Assembly: GCA_037447655.1 (NCBI GenBank)
Contig: JBBHKE010001746.1
Span: 1-64,000, forward strand
Source of the DNA: Zygnema cylindricum
Taxonomy: Eukaryota; Streptophyta; Zygnematophyceae; Zygnematales; Zygnemataceae
Direction: 5' to 3'
DNA length: 64,000 nt
The stretch's first letter is position 1; each line of letters begins with the position of its first letter. The notes under the pieces were generated by a model, which saw only the letters and a list, made by a program, of their open reading frames with translations, was not told the DNA's origin and made no database searches. Of the stretch, positions 1 through 11,060 are shown in pieces. Both the position numbers and the translations under genes were made by a program.

Positions 1-540
1 AGAGGGAAAAAAAAAGTAGAAGAGAGTGGAAATGAGGGAGGGAGAGGGAGTGTGTGAAGATGGAGAAATAAGTCTTCTTGTGTTTAGGGTAGTTGAGTGA
101 GAGGAGAGAGTTAGAGAGGGAGCACTCCATTATGGCATTTTGGGCAAGCAGTCTGTATGATAACTATAACCATCCATATGTTTGCCTAAAAACTACGGAT
201 GCACGTACCTCGCCGAGGGAAGAGCCTCCCAAATGTTTTCACTAGGAGACCCCGAATGAGATAGCCTCCCCTAGGACCACAATAGTACCAAAAAATAAAT
301 TACAATTAATAAAATACCTTATTAAGAAAGCACAATGGTAAACAATTCGCGTAAATGGGGAGCAAAAACATTGTTGTACAAGCTCCTCGCCCACCCCTTA
401 TCGCTATGAGAGCTGAGCATTTTTAGGGAACTCGGGTTCGATGAACTATGAAATGGACCATTGGATGTTCTATTTGTGGCACGCAATCAAAAAGTGGCAG
501 CCACACCCTTCTATCGCAATATCACAGTTGGAAAATGACA
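1..540. other. Intergenic, no gene seen
   Basis: The stretch is purine-rich at its start (AGAG-type repeats to about base 120) and then has mixed composition. I see no convincing exon, RNA gene or bounded repeat here. Confidence 0.4.
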
Positions 541-689
541 AAATATAGGATGAGAGAGTAAAAACATATTCGTGAAAAGGAAGTTTGGAAGGTGGTCTTG
601 GAAATGTATCACCTTGAGTGCTCTACCATTTGAAAGCATTACAAATACAGTTATCGGGCTGACTTTATTAAGCAGCAGGATGATAAACC

Positions 690-2990
690 ATCTTAGTCCA
701 TGGGAACAAAAAGAGGAAGCAAAGCTCAAACTGAAAAACTACATGTGGAGGGATTAAACAAAACTGATAATCAAGGCAAAAACAACTAACATACATAAAA
801 ATGCTATGGAAAAGAAAAACACAAAAAAATGGAGTAAACACCGAATGAAACACCTAAAGGAAAATTGAATAGGGTGCGAAAATGATAATAACTCAACCAA
901 ACCCCAAAATAACTAAAAATCTATGGAAAGCAACCGCATAAGTCCGCGAATCTAGGAGCACGGGGAGGGAGTTAGAAAACACGCCGACGATCCATAATTG
1001 CGATAGGCTATCGAAGGAGGATAAAAGCTTGCACCCATTGTATGGTCACAATTAACGTTTATCATAAAAGAAGGTAAAGAACTAAAAAAGGAGGGCTCCC
1101 TTGTCCCTGACGCCCGAACGAGCGCCGACCACATGCACGAAGAAACTCACTCAAAACCACACCCTAATAAGTAACAAAAAAATATCGTGACAGCCATCGG
1201 AATAATGCCACCGATAACATCGCAACGGGCATAATGGCCCCCCTTCCTAACTGCGTCACTGGTAGACACACCAACATGCCAAGCTGTTTGCATGAAGACT
1301 TCGTCAAAACAAAGTCACCAAACATGCGACACTCACCATCAAGTAATACAATGTCAATCCGACGCCAAAGAATAAAGTGGGAAACCTCTAGACGAGCATA
1401 AAGTCCCCCCTTGGAAGCAATAGTTGCGATGGTGACACAAATCGTGTTGTGCGCTTAGATGAACTTGCCCTTGTGGGAGCAAAGAAACAAATTGACGACG
1501 TCGAGCACAAGAACGTGGCCACACGAGCAAACAAGAGAGATGGCTAAAGGAGGCCATGCCGAAACTTGAGGGTCATGGTGAACTGAGCCCGCGTGAAATG
1601 GAGGGTGGATAAAATAGGGGTAGCTATAGCCAAGCTCCAAAACCAGGTCCACTACTAGAGAGAAAGCGGGGATGCAAAGAATCGGAAAGAAGTGCCTCAA
1701 GAAGCTCAATTGTAATGGCGGCAACAACTTAATCAAAAATAGATTACTGGACACGCTCAACGCAACAAATGTCGTAACAAGAGTTGAAAGAGCAAGCATG
1801 GTCGGTGATAGGAACATGAGGAAGATAACACGGCGCATAAAAAAGGGACCGTTGGAAGGCGGGCACACCGTTCGAAACACAAGGGACATCGGTAGCAAGA
1901 ACCTGAATGTCCTCAAGAACAAAGCCGGAGACAATAGTGGAGGCATCAACTTCCCAAAAAGGCAACAAGATCAACAAACGTCGTCGATAGTAAACCCGAA
2001 CCGCAAGCAAATATAAGAAGAGAGGCTTGAAGGCAGGCTGCGAGCCCAAACTCGTGATCAAAATCTCCACGGTGTCACAAAGTGTGAAGGACATCCATGA
2101 GGTGAAAATCAAAGGTAGAACGGGAGGACACAAACGTTGGGGTGGGAGGGGAAGTGCAAGTAAGGTAGGAAGGCCAGTGGGGGAAACACCATGTCAAAAG
2201 AGCAAAAGCCACTTGGTGATTAGAAAGGTTGGGAAGGGTGTCCACGTGGTACAAATATGTTTGAAAAACGAATCAAGAAATTGGGTCATGAAAGGATCCC
2301 AACCGAGCATGCAAACCAACACACGAATGCCTTCGGATGAAAGAGTCGTCTCAAAGCTTGGAGGGTGAGTGAAAGGAGGAATAACACGAGAGGACCAGAC
2401 AACACACTTAGAGGGTTAGGCTAAAAGGTTCAGTTTGGCCAAACGCTCCTTGAAAAAGTCATAGGTCGGTATAACTTGGTTTAAAGGGCCAATAGTGCCT
2501 GTATCGTTCGCAACTGAAAGACAGAGGCAAGAAGGGATAGCGGCCGTGGAAGCGTGGAGGGCCCGGTAATGAGCAAGGGTCCCCAAGAGGATCGCCTTGT
2601 CGAGTGCCGGTCGTGGAAGAAAGCGAGACCAAATCTTCATCACTAGAAAAAAAGAGGCTGCTGCCAAAAAATATAAAGCCCTCACAAAAGGAAATATCTG
2701 GATAATCGGAGGTGGAACCATAAGCTACCAAAAAATGGCATTCCGATCCATTGTATCGAATGCTTTAGAAACATCGACTTGAAGGACTGACCAATCCGGA
2801 TGGACATCCAGCAAGGCTCGAATCCCATGGACCGCGGCCTCACAACCCTTACAAGTTGCCTGCCCGAACTGGTGAGGAGAGAAACAATCATGGAAGGCTA
2901 GCTGGACTTGGATGCAAATAGCATGGGCTACCAATCGGTACAATACCTCTCCCACTGCAATAGGGCGTTTTCTCCAATTGGGTTTGGTGA
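690..2990 (-). mobile_element. Degenerate LINE (non-LTR retrotransposon) relic, copy A
   Basis: Read on the minus strand, 2955-2725 encodes the N-terminal part of a LINE reverse transcriptase: a GEVLYRLVA block, then CEAAVHGIRALLD, then QVDVSKAFDTMDRN, which resembles the first catalytic-aspartate region (RT motif A). At 2660-2590 the fragment TRQGDPLG resembles RT motif B. Downstream (2130-690) frames are broken by stops and shifts, but the DNA closely parallels copy B (11.06-14.33 kb), and protein frames in 1455-1949 match those in copy C (30.48-31.87 kb). The 3' end carries a segment around 690-745 that is also found in copies B and C. The element is a non-functional fossil. Frames are too damaged to define a full ORF, and the 5' end and ORF1 are not seen. 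Confidence 0.75.
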
Positions 2991-3930
2991 CAACCTCCGT
3001 GAGAAAATCACAAATACGAGACAGATGAAAAATACTAGTGTTTTGTATTGGTAGCCATTTGCCAATAATTGATATGCCCCTTTATTTGGCCTACCGATTA
3101 TCGATATAATGGCACAATACATCGGTACCGGTGTCTTGATAATAATCCGATAGTTTCGGTTTTTCATCACAACAACATCTGTTTGATAACTATCGGCAAT
3201 AACCCTACACTCAAGTACGAACGGATTGTGAAAAAAGATTAAAAAACACCCCCCCCCCTTCCCAATTGCTAAACCTCCATAATCATTTCGTACAATTTGT
3301 TCGTAACATAATTTCCGTACTATTTGTATGACGATATCAGTTTCTCACCGTTTGACCATTCAATATCCAATACAACCGGTATCGATTTTATTGCAAAAAG
3401 TTTTGACCCCATACAACACTAACAAATACAAATTGAAGTTTTAGGTTCCGATGCGAAAACTACATTTCGAGTACATCCCAAAGTTACGAAACAGAAACGC
3501 GAACCCATCGATATTTAGGGTTGTAAATTTTAACCAAAAAAGGGGAGAGGAGGGGAGAGGAGCAACTAGGAGTAGGGCGAAAAAAAATTAATTAAATAAA
3601 TAGAAATAAAACAACCACCATAACACTCAAAGGAATCAAATTCATCAATTGTTAAAACAACTGGCAATTAGCCATTCTAGCAACTAAACCAAGCACATTT
3701 ACAGATTTACATGGACCCCCCGACCAACAAATATATTATCATTCCCTCTTCTCTCACTATCTTTCTCTCACTCTCCCTCCTCTCTCACTTTGAGTGTACC
3801 TGACTCCCATATAAAGAACACGAATACTAAGAAGTACTAATTTATCTTCCAATTTGTACGACATGGCAAAGAATATGAACACGCCAGACGAAATAAAAAC
3901 CCTCAATAAGGTGAAAAGCAAAACTTGCTT
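2990..3930. other. AT-rich spacer downstream of ATG11
   Basis: No exon is recognised. Segments at 3030-3160 (tattggtagcc, accgattatcgat) loosely resemble the hAT-like repeat found at 31973 and 51688, but no boundaries can be set. A run of C lies near 3249-3258. Confidence 0.35.
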
Positions 3931-3934
3931 TATT
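3929..3934 (-). terminator. Putative poly(A) signal of the ATG11 gene
   Basis: AATAAA on the minus strand lies about 30 nt past the TGA stop at 3965-3967. The position and exact hexamer suit a 3'-end processing signal. No transcript evidence is available. Confidence 0.35.
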
Positions 3935-3964
3935 TTTTGTTTGGAAAAAGCAAAAAGTAGAAAA

Positions 3965-6900
3965 TCATCTTTGCAAGGAAGTTTCCTCAGAAGATAATTC
4001 AGTAGGGACTGAAAGAACATCCGGTACCATCGCTACCGTGACAACAAAAAACAGTGAACCAGAAGGCAAATCATATGGATTTTCAGTTGTCCGGGAATTA
4101 CTGTCACTGTTACCCACGACAAAAAGAGTCCTCGATGCTACGGTATCTTTCCCGCTTCTGTTTCCGTTCCCGTCCCCATTTTGGTTCCTGTCCCCATTTC
4201 GGTTTCCGCTTCCGCTTCCGTCAAATCGACCGGGGTTACCAGCCGACACACGTCGTTCTATGTGTACAATTTGTCCCACGATACAGGACATATGTGAAGA
4301 CTGATTCCGTTGACGAAAAAGCGCAACGGATTCATCGGATAGGAAATAATTTGGGCAGTTTTTGTTTATGGCAATATATCGTCCTTGAGAGTCGGGCAGA
4401 AACGCGGCAAGTTCATGAACTTGAAATCGAGTGAAACATATTTTTTGGCGACCGAGCTGCAAAAAAAAACGAAACGGGGGGAAAAATCGGTTAACGAAGA
4501 GACAAAATGGGTTATCGAGGAGAAAAATATGGTTAAACAAAACAGGGATTCTTGAAGGCCAGGGAGGAGGAAGGTGGCAGATAAAAAGAAAACAAATTCG
4601 TGAACTTAAAAGGAAGATTGAAACAGCTAAAAAGACAAAGGAGAAATAATTGCAGTAATGAACACGAAACGAATACAAATCAGAAAACATTTTATTCCTT
4701 CAAAGCCTAAGGCTCTTGACAAGTTTCCCATTCTTTTTCAAGATTTGGAGGTACTCAAAAAACGTTTTTGCACTCTCTCTCTCCTGCTTAGAAAAACAAA
4801 CGGAATTACTGTTATCTTTTGAAAAACAACAATATGAAAACAAGACTTCAATAAACCACTTTGATTCTTTCAACGAGGTTGTAGAAAAACAAAAAAGCAA
4901 AAAAAGAAAACGTATGATAAAAAAACCGAACGTGTATACAAGTTCCCGTTTATTATACCGTTAACCACAACACCGTGAGTCGCTATTAGCGTTAAGAAAC
5001 AATTAGTATGAGGACTGTTTGTGTTAATAATTATATTTCCAGTACAAATGACATGAACGATAGTGAACTTCACCGTATATCGCTATTAGTGTTAACACTA
5101 ATAGCGGCACAGAATGTACAAGTTAAGAGAAAAAATAAAAGCATTGCTAACGCTATTTTGTGTTCGGGGGGCAAGAAAGACAGGGATCAAATAAAACTAA
5201 TTACAAATAGGCAATTTACGGTGTACATGTGAATCGTTACCAACGTTAAAAAACATACAGTGTGGGGTTTATTTTTGTGTTATTAGTTTCAATATACATT
5301 CGGGCGAGGTGTACGACTTTAGACAACTTACCAAAGTAGCACTAAAAAGAAAAGAATTCCACTAATTAAAACTGTTTTGTGTTCAATGGCCAAAAAAATT
5401 GGCAACAAATTAATGTTATTGAAGCTAATTACGATTCACCGTGAATCGTTATTCGAGTAAAGAAATTATTAACGTGGGGTTTATATTAGTGTTATTAACT
5501 CTAACTCAGTTCCAAAATACATGGCTGATTTTAGACCGTCTGAAGAACCAGGGTTTAAAAAAAACGCAATGAAATTAAGACTATTTTGTAGTCGGTGGGC
5601 AAAAAAAACAGGCACAGAATCAGTGTTTTTAGAGCTAAAAGCGATTCACAGTGGACTACTGTGGGTTTTGTTGGCAAGTATATAACAATTGCTAGTCGAC
5701 ACTAAGGTTGCTAAAATTTTAGAGGACCAGATGCCTCTTCACTCTTGACTCGATTTTAACATAAAACAAACTTACTCCACACATTAAACGGATTTAATAA
5801 ATAACTACTGCCGAAACACTTACGATGAAAAAAGTTACTGGAAAAAATACACACACAAAAATGAATTTAAAGGTTACTTTTGCTTGCAAAGCCAGCAAAT
5901 TAAAAGTATATGCTATATATATGGATATAAAAGGATATGAAATACTTGGAAGGATTTAAAAGGGTATAAAAGGACATAGTGTGGTAGGGTATAAACGGGT
6001 ATTAAAGAGAGGAATATGTTCACAGATTCTCAAACAAATCCAACTAACCTGTGCTGCTTGCTCTGCTCGCTCATGTTTTGAAGCAAGAACTTGCAACATT
6101 TCAGCTGCGGTATTCAATCGATTTCGAAGTCCTTCGATTTTCGAATCCGCAGCAAGACATTTTTCCAACAAATGAGCTCTTTCCGAAGCCAACCCGGAAA
6201 GGTAAGCACTCCTTTCTACAAGATTTTTTACAGTTTCACGTACCCATTCTCCTCCCTCTCCCTCTCCTCCGACTCCTTCGCTTGAGCTAAAAAATCATAC
6301 GCACGAAAGTGAATAAGAGAGTTTCTTTGGATCAAAAAGCCAGAAGGGAAAAAAGAAGAGTATAGAAGGGTATAAAATGACGTAAAAAGGGTATAAAAGA
6401 CTGACAAAATTGAAGCAAATTAATGCAAGCATAGGAAGTGAAAAAGGGGAAAAACCATAAAAGAAAGTGGAAAGAAGAAAAAGTGTAAAAGGAAGTAAGT
6501 GGTGAAGTGAAAAACCACTAGAGAAAGAAAGTGAAAAGGTGAAAACAATGAAGAAAGTTTAAGAGAAGAAAAGTTTTATGCTTTCGAAACAACACCATCA
6601 AAGTAAATAGATCAACAGAATCATTGTGGAAGAAATCTCAAATTGTGTTATCGTAACATCCACCCTGATGAACATGAACCCAGTTCAATACTAATTATTT
6701 TGAGTTCTAAACATCAAACTTTCACCAATATTTACAAGGTTTGAACTTCATTTACAATGATTTAACGGTTTCATTGACTATGAACAAACAAAGTCGGTTT
6801 TTTTGTTGAATGGTTAAAATCGCTGTATTTTTGTATTTGGGAAACAGTTTCACAGCCTGTTCTTCACGGTTACAATAAACTGACTACTGAACAACTTTAC

Positions 6901-7973
6901 ATGTATTGCTCAAACTTTTAAACTTTTGTCAACCAATAACAATAAAATAGTTCAAATGAACAATTTTCAAATTATTTTATGTTCACAGGGTTGATGTTAT
7001 CTCCAGTATACCTTAGGAATGGGATTGCCTACTAAGCTTAGCAAAATAATACTCGAAAAAAAAAGAGCACCTACGCCAAATAACATCACCATTCAAAAAA
7101 CAATAGACAAAATAACTAAGGATAAATATTCCTTGCCTTCTCAATTCAATCAAAGCAAGTACTCCCCAAATGAAAGTGCAAAAAAAAACCACAGCGGAAT
7201 AAAAGAATACCAAACAATATCATAAAACAAAGCAAATGACCAACCAGAATAAAAACACAAGCTTGAATGAAAAAAAAAAAAAAAACTTCTTGCCTTCTCT
7301 GCTTCCAATCAAGCAAGTACACAACAAATTACCCACAAAAAACGAAACGTCTTAAAAACATGCAAAAAAAAAAAAAAACCCTTGCCTTCTCAATTCCATA
7401 GAAGCAAGCAACTTCACTGAAAAATGAAAGGTGGTAGGTGTTTTTTCCGCAATTTCCACAAAAACTCAGGCAAATTATGAAACATTCTATATTGACAGGA
7501 ACCAGAAAGTACAACAAAAAAACACTTCCGAACTAAAAACAACCAGAAGCAACAAAAACACCTTGAAAAGAAAGAGAGAAAGGAAGTGTGTGTATGAAAG
7601 AAAGGGGGAGAAAGTGAGAGGGGGAGGGGGAGTGGGAGGGAGAGAGGGTGGGTAGGAAGGAGGGAGGGAATGAGGTCAAGGAGGGAGAGAGGGCTAGTAG
7701 GAGAGAGGGAGGAAATGAGGGAGGTCAGGGAGGGAGGGAGGGAGAGTGAGAGACCTACCTTGCTAACGATGCAGCTAGGGCACGTAAAGCTTCTACTGAG
7801 GCTCCTGTTGGTCCAGAGAGACACCTCTGGAGTCTCTCGAGAAGTCCTCGGAGTCTCACACTCTGGTGTCTCATAGCGCTATACTCAGAAGCTCTTCTTT
7901 CCGCCGCAGCACGTTGAGTACGAGCCTCCTCCCTTGCCTCGTGTAAACGGTTTTCCATGTGGGCACAGTTCAT
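3965..7973 (-). CDS. ATG11: Autophagy-related protein 11 (ATG11), C-terminal part, three exons
   Basis: ATG11 is the plant scaffold that links the ATG1/ATG13 kinase complex to forming autophagosomes in the cytosol. Three minus-strand exons join in phase: 7759-7973, 6049-6211 and 3965-4456 (stop TGA), 289 codons in total. Exon 7759-7973 starts MNCAHMENRLHEAREEA, which is nearly the plant ATG11 coiled-coil signature. Exon 6049-6211 is a charged helix (SERAHLLEKCL...LASKHERAEQ). The last exon carries the conserved C-terminal domain: FQVHELAAFLPDSQGRY, then AINKNCPNYFLSDESVALF, then IVGQIVHIERR, and near the end FFVVTVAMVPD. A low-complexity G/N/R/D linker (from codons such as GNRNGDRNQNGDGNGN) separates the last two blocks. 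The family is usually about 1,100-1,200 residues, so roughly three quarters of the protein is unaccounted for. Donors and acceptors are GT-AG. The 6211 acceptor could also be at 6215, but only 6211 keeps the phase with 7759. The first exon happens to begin with ATG right after its AG acceptor, so a short C-terminal-only protein cannot be excluded. Confidence 0.85.
4457..6048 (-). repeat. ATG11 last intron with a cluster of diverged TA-type miniature repeats
   Basis: Between 4970 and 5665 the intron holds about three diverged units with the phrases CACCGTGAATCG, tattAGCGTTAAGAAA and cgtggggtttat. They resemble the terminal sequences of the miniature elements at 25-28 kb and 53-59 kb. Unit boundaries overlap and no target-site duplications can be fixed. 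The rest is plain AT-rich intron. Confidence 0.45.
6212..7758 (-). other. ATG11 intron
   Basis: The intron lies between the exons at 7759-7973 and 6049-6211. It contains poly(A) runs (about 7269-7285, 7364-7378) and a long GA-rich tract at 7570-7750 just before the donor site. No further exon is recognised inside it. Confidence 0.5.
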
Positions 7974-9122
7974 CTAATGGAGAAACGCAGCAAAGAGGGA
8001 GAACAAGAGGAGAAAAGTTGAAACAAATTTCCCCAATTTCTTTCACAATGGCCACGTGGAGGTATTCTGCGACGCTGCCGCAAAGTTAAAACGCAAACGT
8101 TAAAGTATCCTGTCCTCTAAATTTTGTGGGCACATGTTACAGCTGGCAAAATAGTTTTTAAACTTGTCACAGTGGTAAAGAAATACATTAATTTATTTTT
8201 ACAAGAGCACGGAAGTACTGGACTAAATACAGCAATAAGTCCATCGTCTAAATGTCAAGGATTTTCAATGTTTTAAATATTTTTCGTCAATGTAGCAGAT
8301 TCCCTCAATAGTCATAGCTTCCCCCAAACATTAAAGTGAGCTTCAACCAAACGAATTTCATCGCTCCAAAGGACATTCAAAGGTCTTTTAACAGGATTTA
8401 TTAGTGTTAATGCAAAAACAGAAAACATTACACTAATTCAGTGCAAAGAGACGTGGCCGTAGTCCACTCCCTTACATAGTATTGCTAACACCATTTTATG
8501 ATTTTTGCCCTTCGCGATCGATTAGTGGTATAAAGTCTAATAACGACGCGCAGTGCAGGGTTCAACATTTTTGGGGCAATTAAAGGGGATTAAGTTCATG
8601 AATAACTCTCTTCCTCTCTCTCTCTCTCTCTCTTTGTCTCACTTCCCCCCCTCTCTTCCGCCATTACACTTTTGTCGTTAGATCCCATCTCTTCGATTTC
8701 TTGATATTCCGAGAAATAACATAGATCTCGTTTTGTCCTTTATGTTATGTACAGTGCCATAGCCTCTCCCCCTCCCTCCCTCTCTCCGTCTCTCTCTACC
8801 CCTCTTCTCCCTCCTCTCCCTTTCTCCCCCTCTCTCCCTCTATCTGTCTCTCTCTCTACCCCTCTTTTCCCTCCCCTCCCTTCCATTCCTATTGCTGAAG
8901 GAATCCCGCGTGACAATTGTCACTGTATAAAAAAAAAACCATTGACTGCCACGTGTCACTTAGTTGCAAGAATAATTAAGGTGAAATGTTTTCTGTGGTT
9001 TTCTCCTGAAGTCTGTACAGTCCGTACAGCTAAATGTTTTATGAATGCTTTCCGAGTAAAACACAACAAGCTTTTCTTATTTTAAATGTATAACTACAAA
9101 AAAAGGGAAAATAAAGGAATTT
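7974..9122. other. Region upstream of the first detected ATG11 exon
   Basis: By homology the upstream ATG11 exons should lie here or further right, but I find none. The stretch contains CT-rich microsatellites (8610-8660 and 8760-8890) and AT-rich sequence. 8380-8540 has phrases resembling the miniature repeats elsewhere (tttattagtgttaatg). Confidence 0.4.
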
Positions 9123-9508
9123 ATAGCCACATTCCCACACTTGTCAAGGGTTGGAAAAAAAGGCTAAACTACTCCCACTACAACTTCCAGAAGAGAAAAA
9201 AGAAAAGGGAAGAATTGTTTTTTAAGTCGGAGATACTAAAGGGACACTATCCTCTTTAATAATGTCATGAGATGTGTTGTTTGACATTGCCTCATTTTGT
9301 GGCACAAATAACAAAAAGTCAGGCCGTTTTATAACTCAGTACTTCTCAAACAACCCATCTAGTGATGGTATGAAAGAGGATAGTGTCCTTTAAGTATCTC
9401 CGACTGACAAAACAACTGTTTTTTTTTTCTTTTTTGTTTTTCGGAAGTTTAGTGGGAGTAATTTAGCCTTTCCTCCAACCCTAGACGAGTGTGGGAATGT
9501 GGTTGCTA
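9123..9508. mobile_element. MITE-like element with long terminal inverted repeats (about 140 bp)
   Basis: The left arm (about 9123-9265) and right arm (about 9367-9508) are inverted copies. Shared blocks include CCACATTCCCACAC, TCCCACT, and the segment around TCGGAGATACT followed by GGACACTATCCTCTTT. About 100 bp of unrelated sequence separates the arms. There is no coding capacity. The structure fits a non-autonomous DNA transposon. I could not settle the target-site duplication, so the superfamily is unassigned. Confidence 0.7.
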
Positions 9509-9515
9509 ATGAGGG

Positions 9516-9632
9516 CCTTGTTGTCAATTTATCAATTGGCAGTAACAAATTTTTGGCTGACAAGTGGCAGGTGGCCTTGCTGTCAATTTATCAATTAATG
9601 GTAACAAATTTTTGGCTGACAAGTGGCAGGTA
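9516..9632. repeat. Tandem duplication, two units of 59 bp
   Basis: The unit starting ccttgttgtcaatttatc (9516-9574) is repeated at 9575-9632 with few differences (ccttgctgtcaatttatc). Both contain tttttggctgacaagtggca. The duplication lies just outside the right arm of the MITE-like element. Confidence 0.85.
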
Positions 9633-10199
9633 GTCGATGGTTCTACTTGTAATCTCTCACAGGAGTATGATTATGGGCTATGTACAAATAAAAAGGAGGA
9701 AGAAGAGGAAGGGGGGGAAGAGAAGGAGGAGGAAGAAAGAGAAAAAAAAAAGGTGGGTCATTCAACAAAACGGAGTTCGAAAAACGGAAGGGGTGTGACA
9801 TGGAATTGAGAATCGGTGTTGTTATACCACAAACTAGAGAAGTGTTGAGAGACAAGGTTGGTATCTCGAGTATAAGAAGAGAGAGTGCTAATAATGTGGA
9901 GAAGAGAAGGTTTAGTTATCATTTTTTTGAGTTGAACTCTCGAAACTCTCTCAGCTCATTTCCCAAGCCCTCAGTATAAAAAAACCTAGAAGAAGGGAGA
10001 AGAGAGGGAGAAGGGAGGTATGTTTTTGGAAGAGTGAGTAATCCATTGGGAAGTTCTCTCCTTGTAAAGTCTCCTCATAGTAGAGGAAAGGGTGGAGGGA
10101 GCCCGTCTTCTTCAACAGTTGGTGGTGTAGAAAATATTTTGAGACAAGCTTTATCAAAATGAACTCTAGAAAAAGCACAAGTTACTAGTAAAGTAACAA
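9633..10199. other. Spacer, nothing recognised
   Basis: The spacer contains a short GA-rich tract (9690-9755). No convincing exon or bounded repeat is seen. Confidence 0.35.
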
Positions 10200-10545
10200 T
10201 AACTTGTTACTGTTACAGTTTGTACTGCTGGTTTTACCTGTTACTATTTCTGTCATTGATACAATTGCAGTTGCAGTTGCAGTTACGGTTACGGTTACAG
10301 TTGTAGTTGCAGTTACAGTTGCTGTTACAATTGATGTTGCAGCTACAGCTATAGTTGCAATCACAATTAAAACTACATCTGCAGTTTCAGTTCCTATTAC
10401 AGTTGCTGCTCAGTCATTGCTACAGTTACAGTTACTGTTATAGGTACTGCTGCAATTGCACTGAACTGCTGCAATTGCACTTACTGTTGCAGTTGCGGTT
10501 GCAGTTATAGTTGTTGTTGCTGTTATAGTTGTTGTTATCTGGTAT
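10200..10545. repeat. Hexamer-type tandem array (GTTGCA / GTTACA variants)
   Basis: The array consists of variants of a 6-bp unit on the plus strand (GTTGCA, GTTACG, GTTACA, GTTGTA). It forces all frames into Val/Ala/Thr or Leu/Gln-rich low-complexity translations, so the open frame across it is not evidence of a gene. Confidence 0.8.
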
Positions 10546-11060
10546 TACAAGTTTCTGTTTCTACATTTACTTGTCCATATGGTTTGAAACTTTCTGTAGT
10601 CTTGAGAGTGATGCACATATCTCTCTCTCTCTCTCTCTCTTCATATCGAATGGTGAATCAATTTTAGGTGGTTTTTAAATCGATGCCGAATTGGTATCCT
10701 TCAATACCATGAAGACTTTGAAGTATTTTTGACTTTGACTAAATAAAACCCTCTTCATTTTACAGCCTACAACTAAATAGTCAAAACATTTTAATGGTAA
10801 TGGAGCTTGAAGCTTAACAACGAACTTATAAGACGTGTTTACCATGGACAACTGAGGTGACCAACGGAAGTGACTATTGTTAACCAACAAAGTTATCTTA
10901 GTCCAAAGATAATCTCACTCAATATCGCTGAGTGAGTTTAAAAAGGTATACTTCATTCCTAACTACTGGGCAAAAAAGATTGACTACTAAACGAAAGAGA
11001 ATTTGATAAAATGTGCAATGCTAAGTAAGAAAAAAAAAGTTGTGCAGAGGAAAAATATGT
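10546..11060. other. Spacer with CT microsatellite
   Basis: A (CT)n run lies at 10620-10642. The rest is unremarkable AT-rich sequence up to the 3' end of LINE copy B. Confidence 0.35.

Noticed and set aside
10204-10443. Open frame rich in Val, Ala and Thr
   Set aside because: It is the translation of a hexamer tandem array, so no gene is implied.
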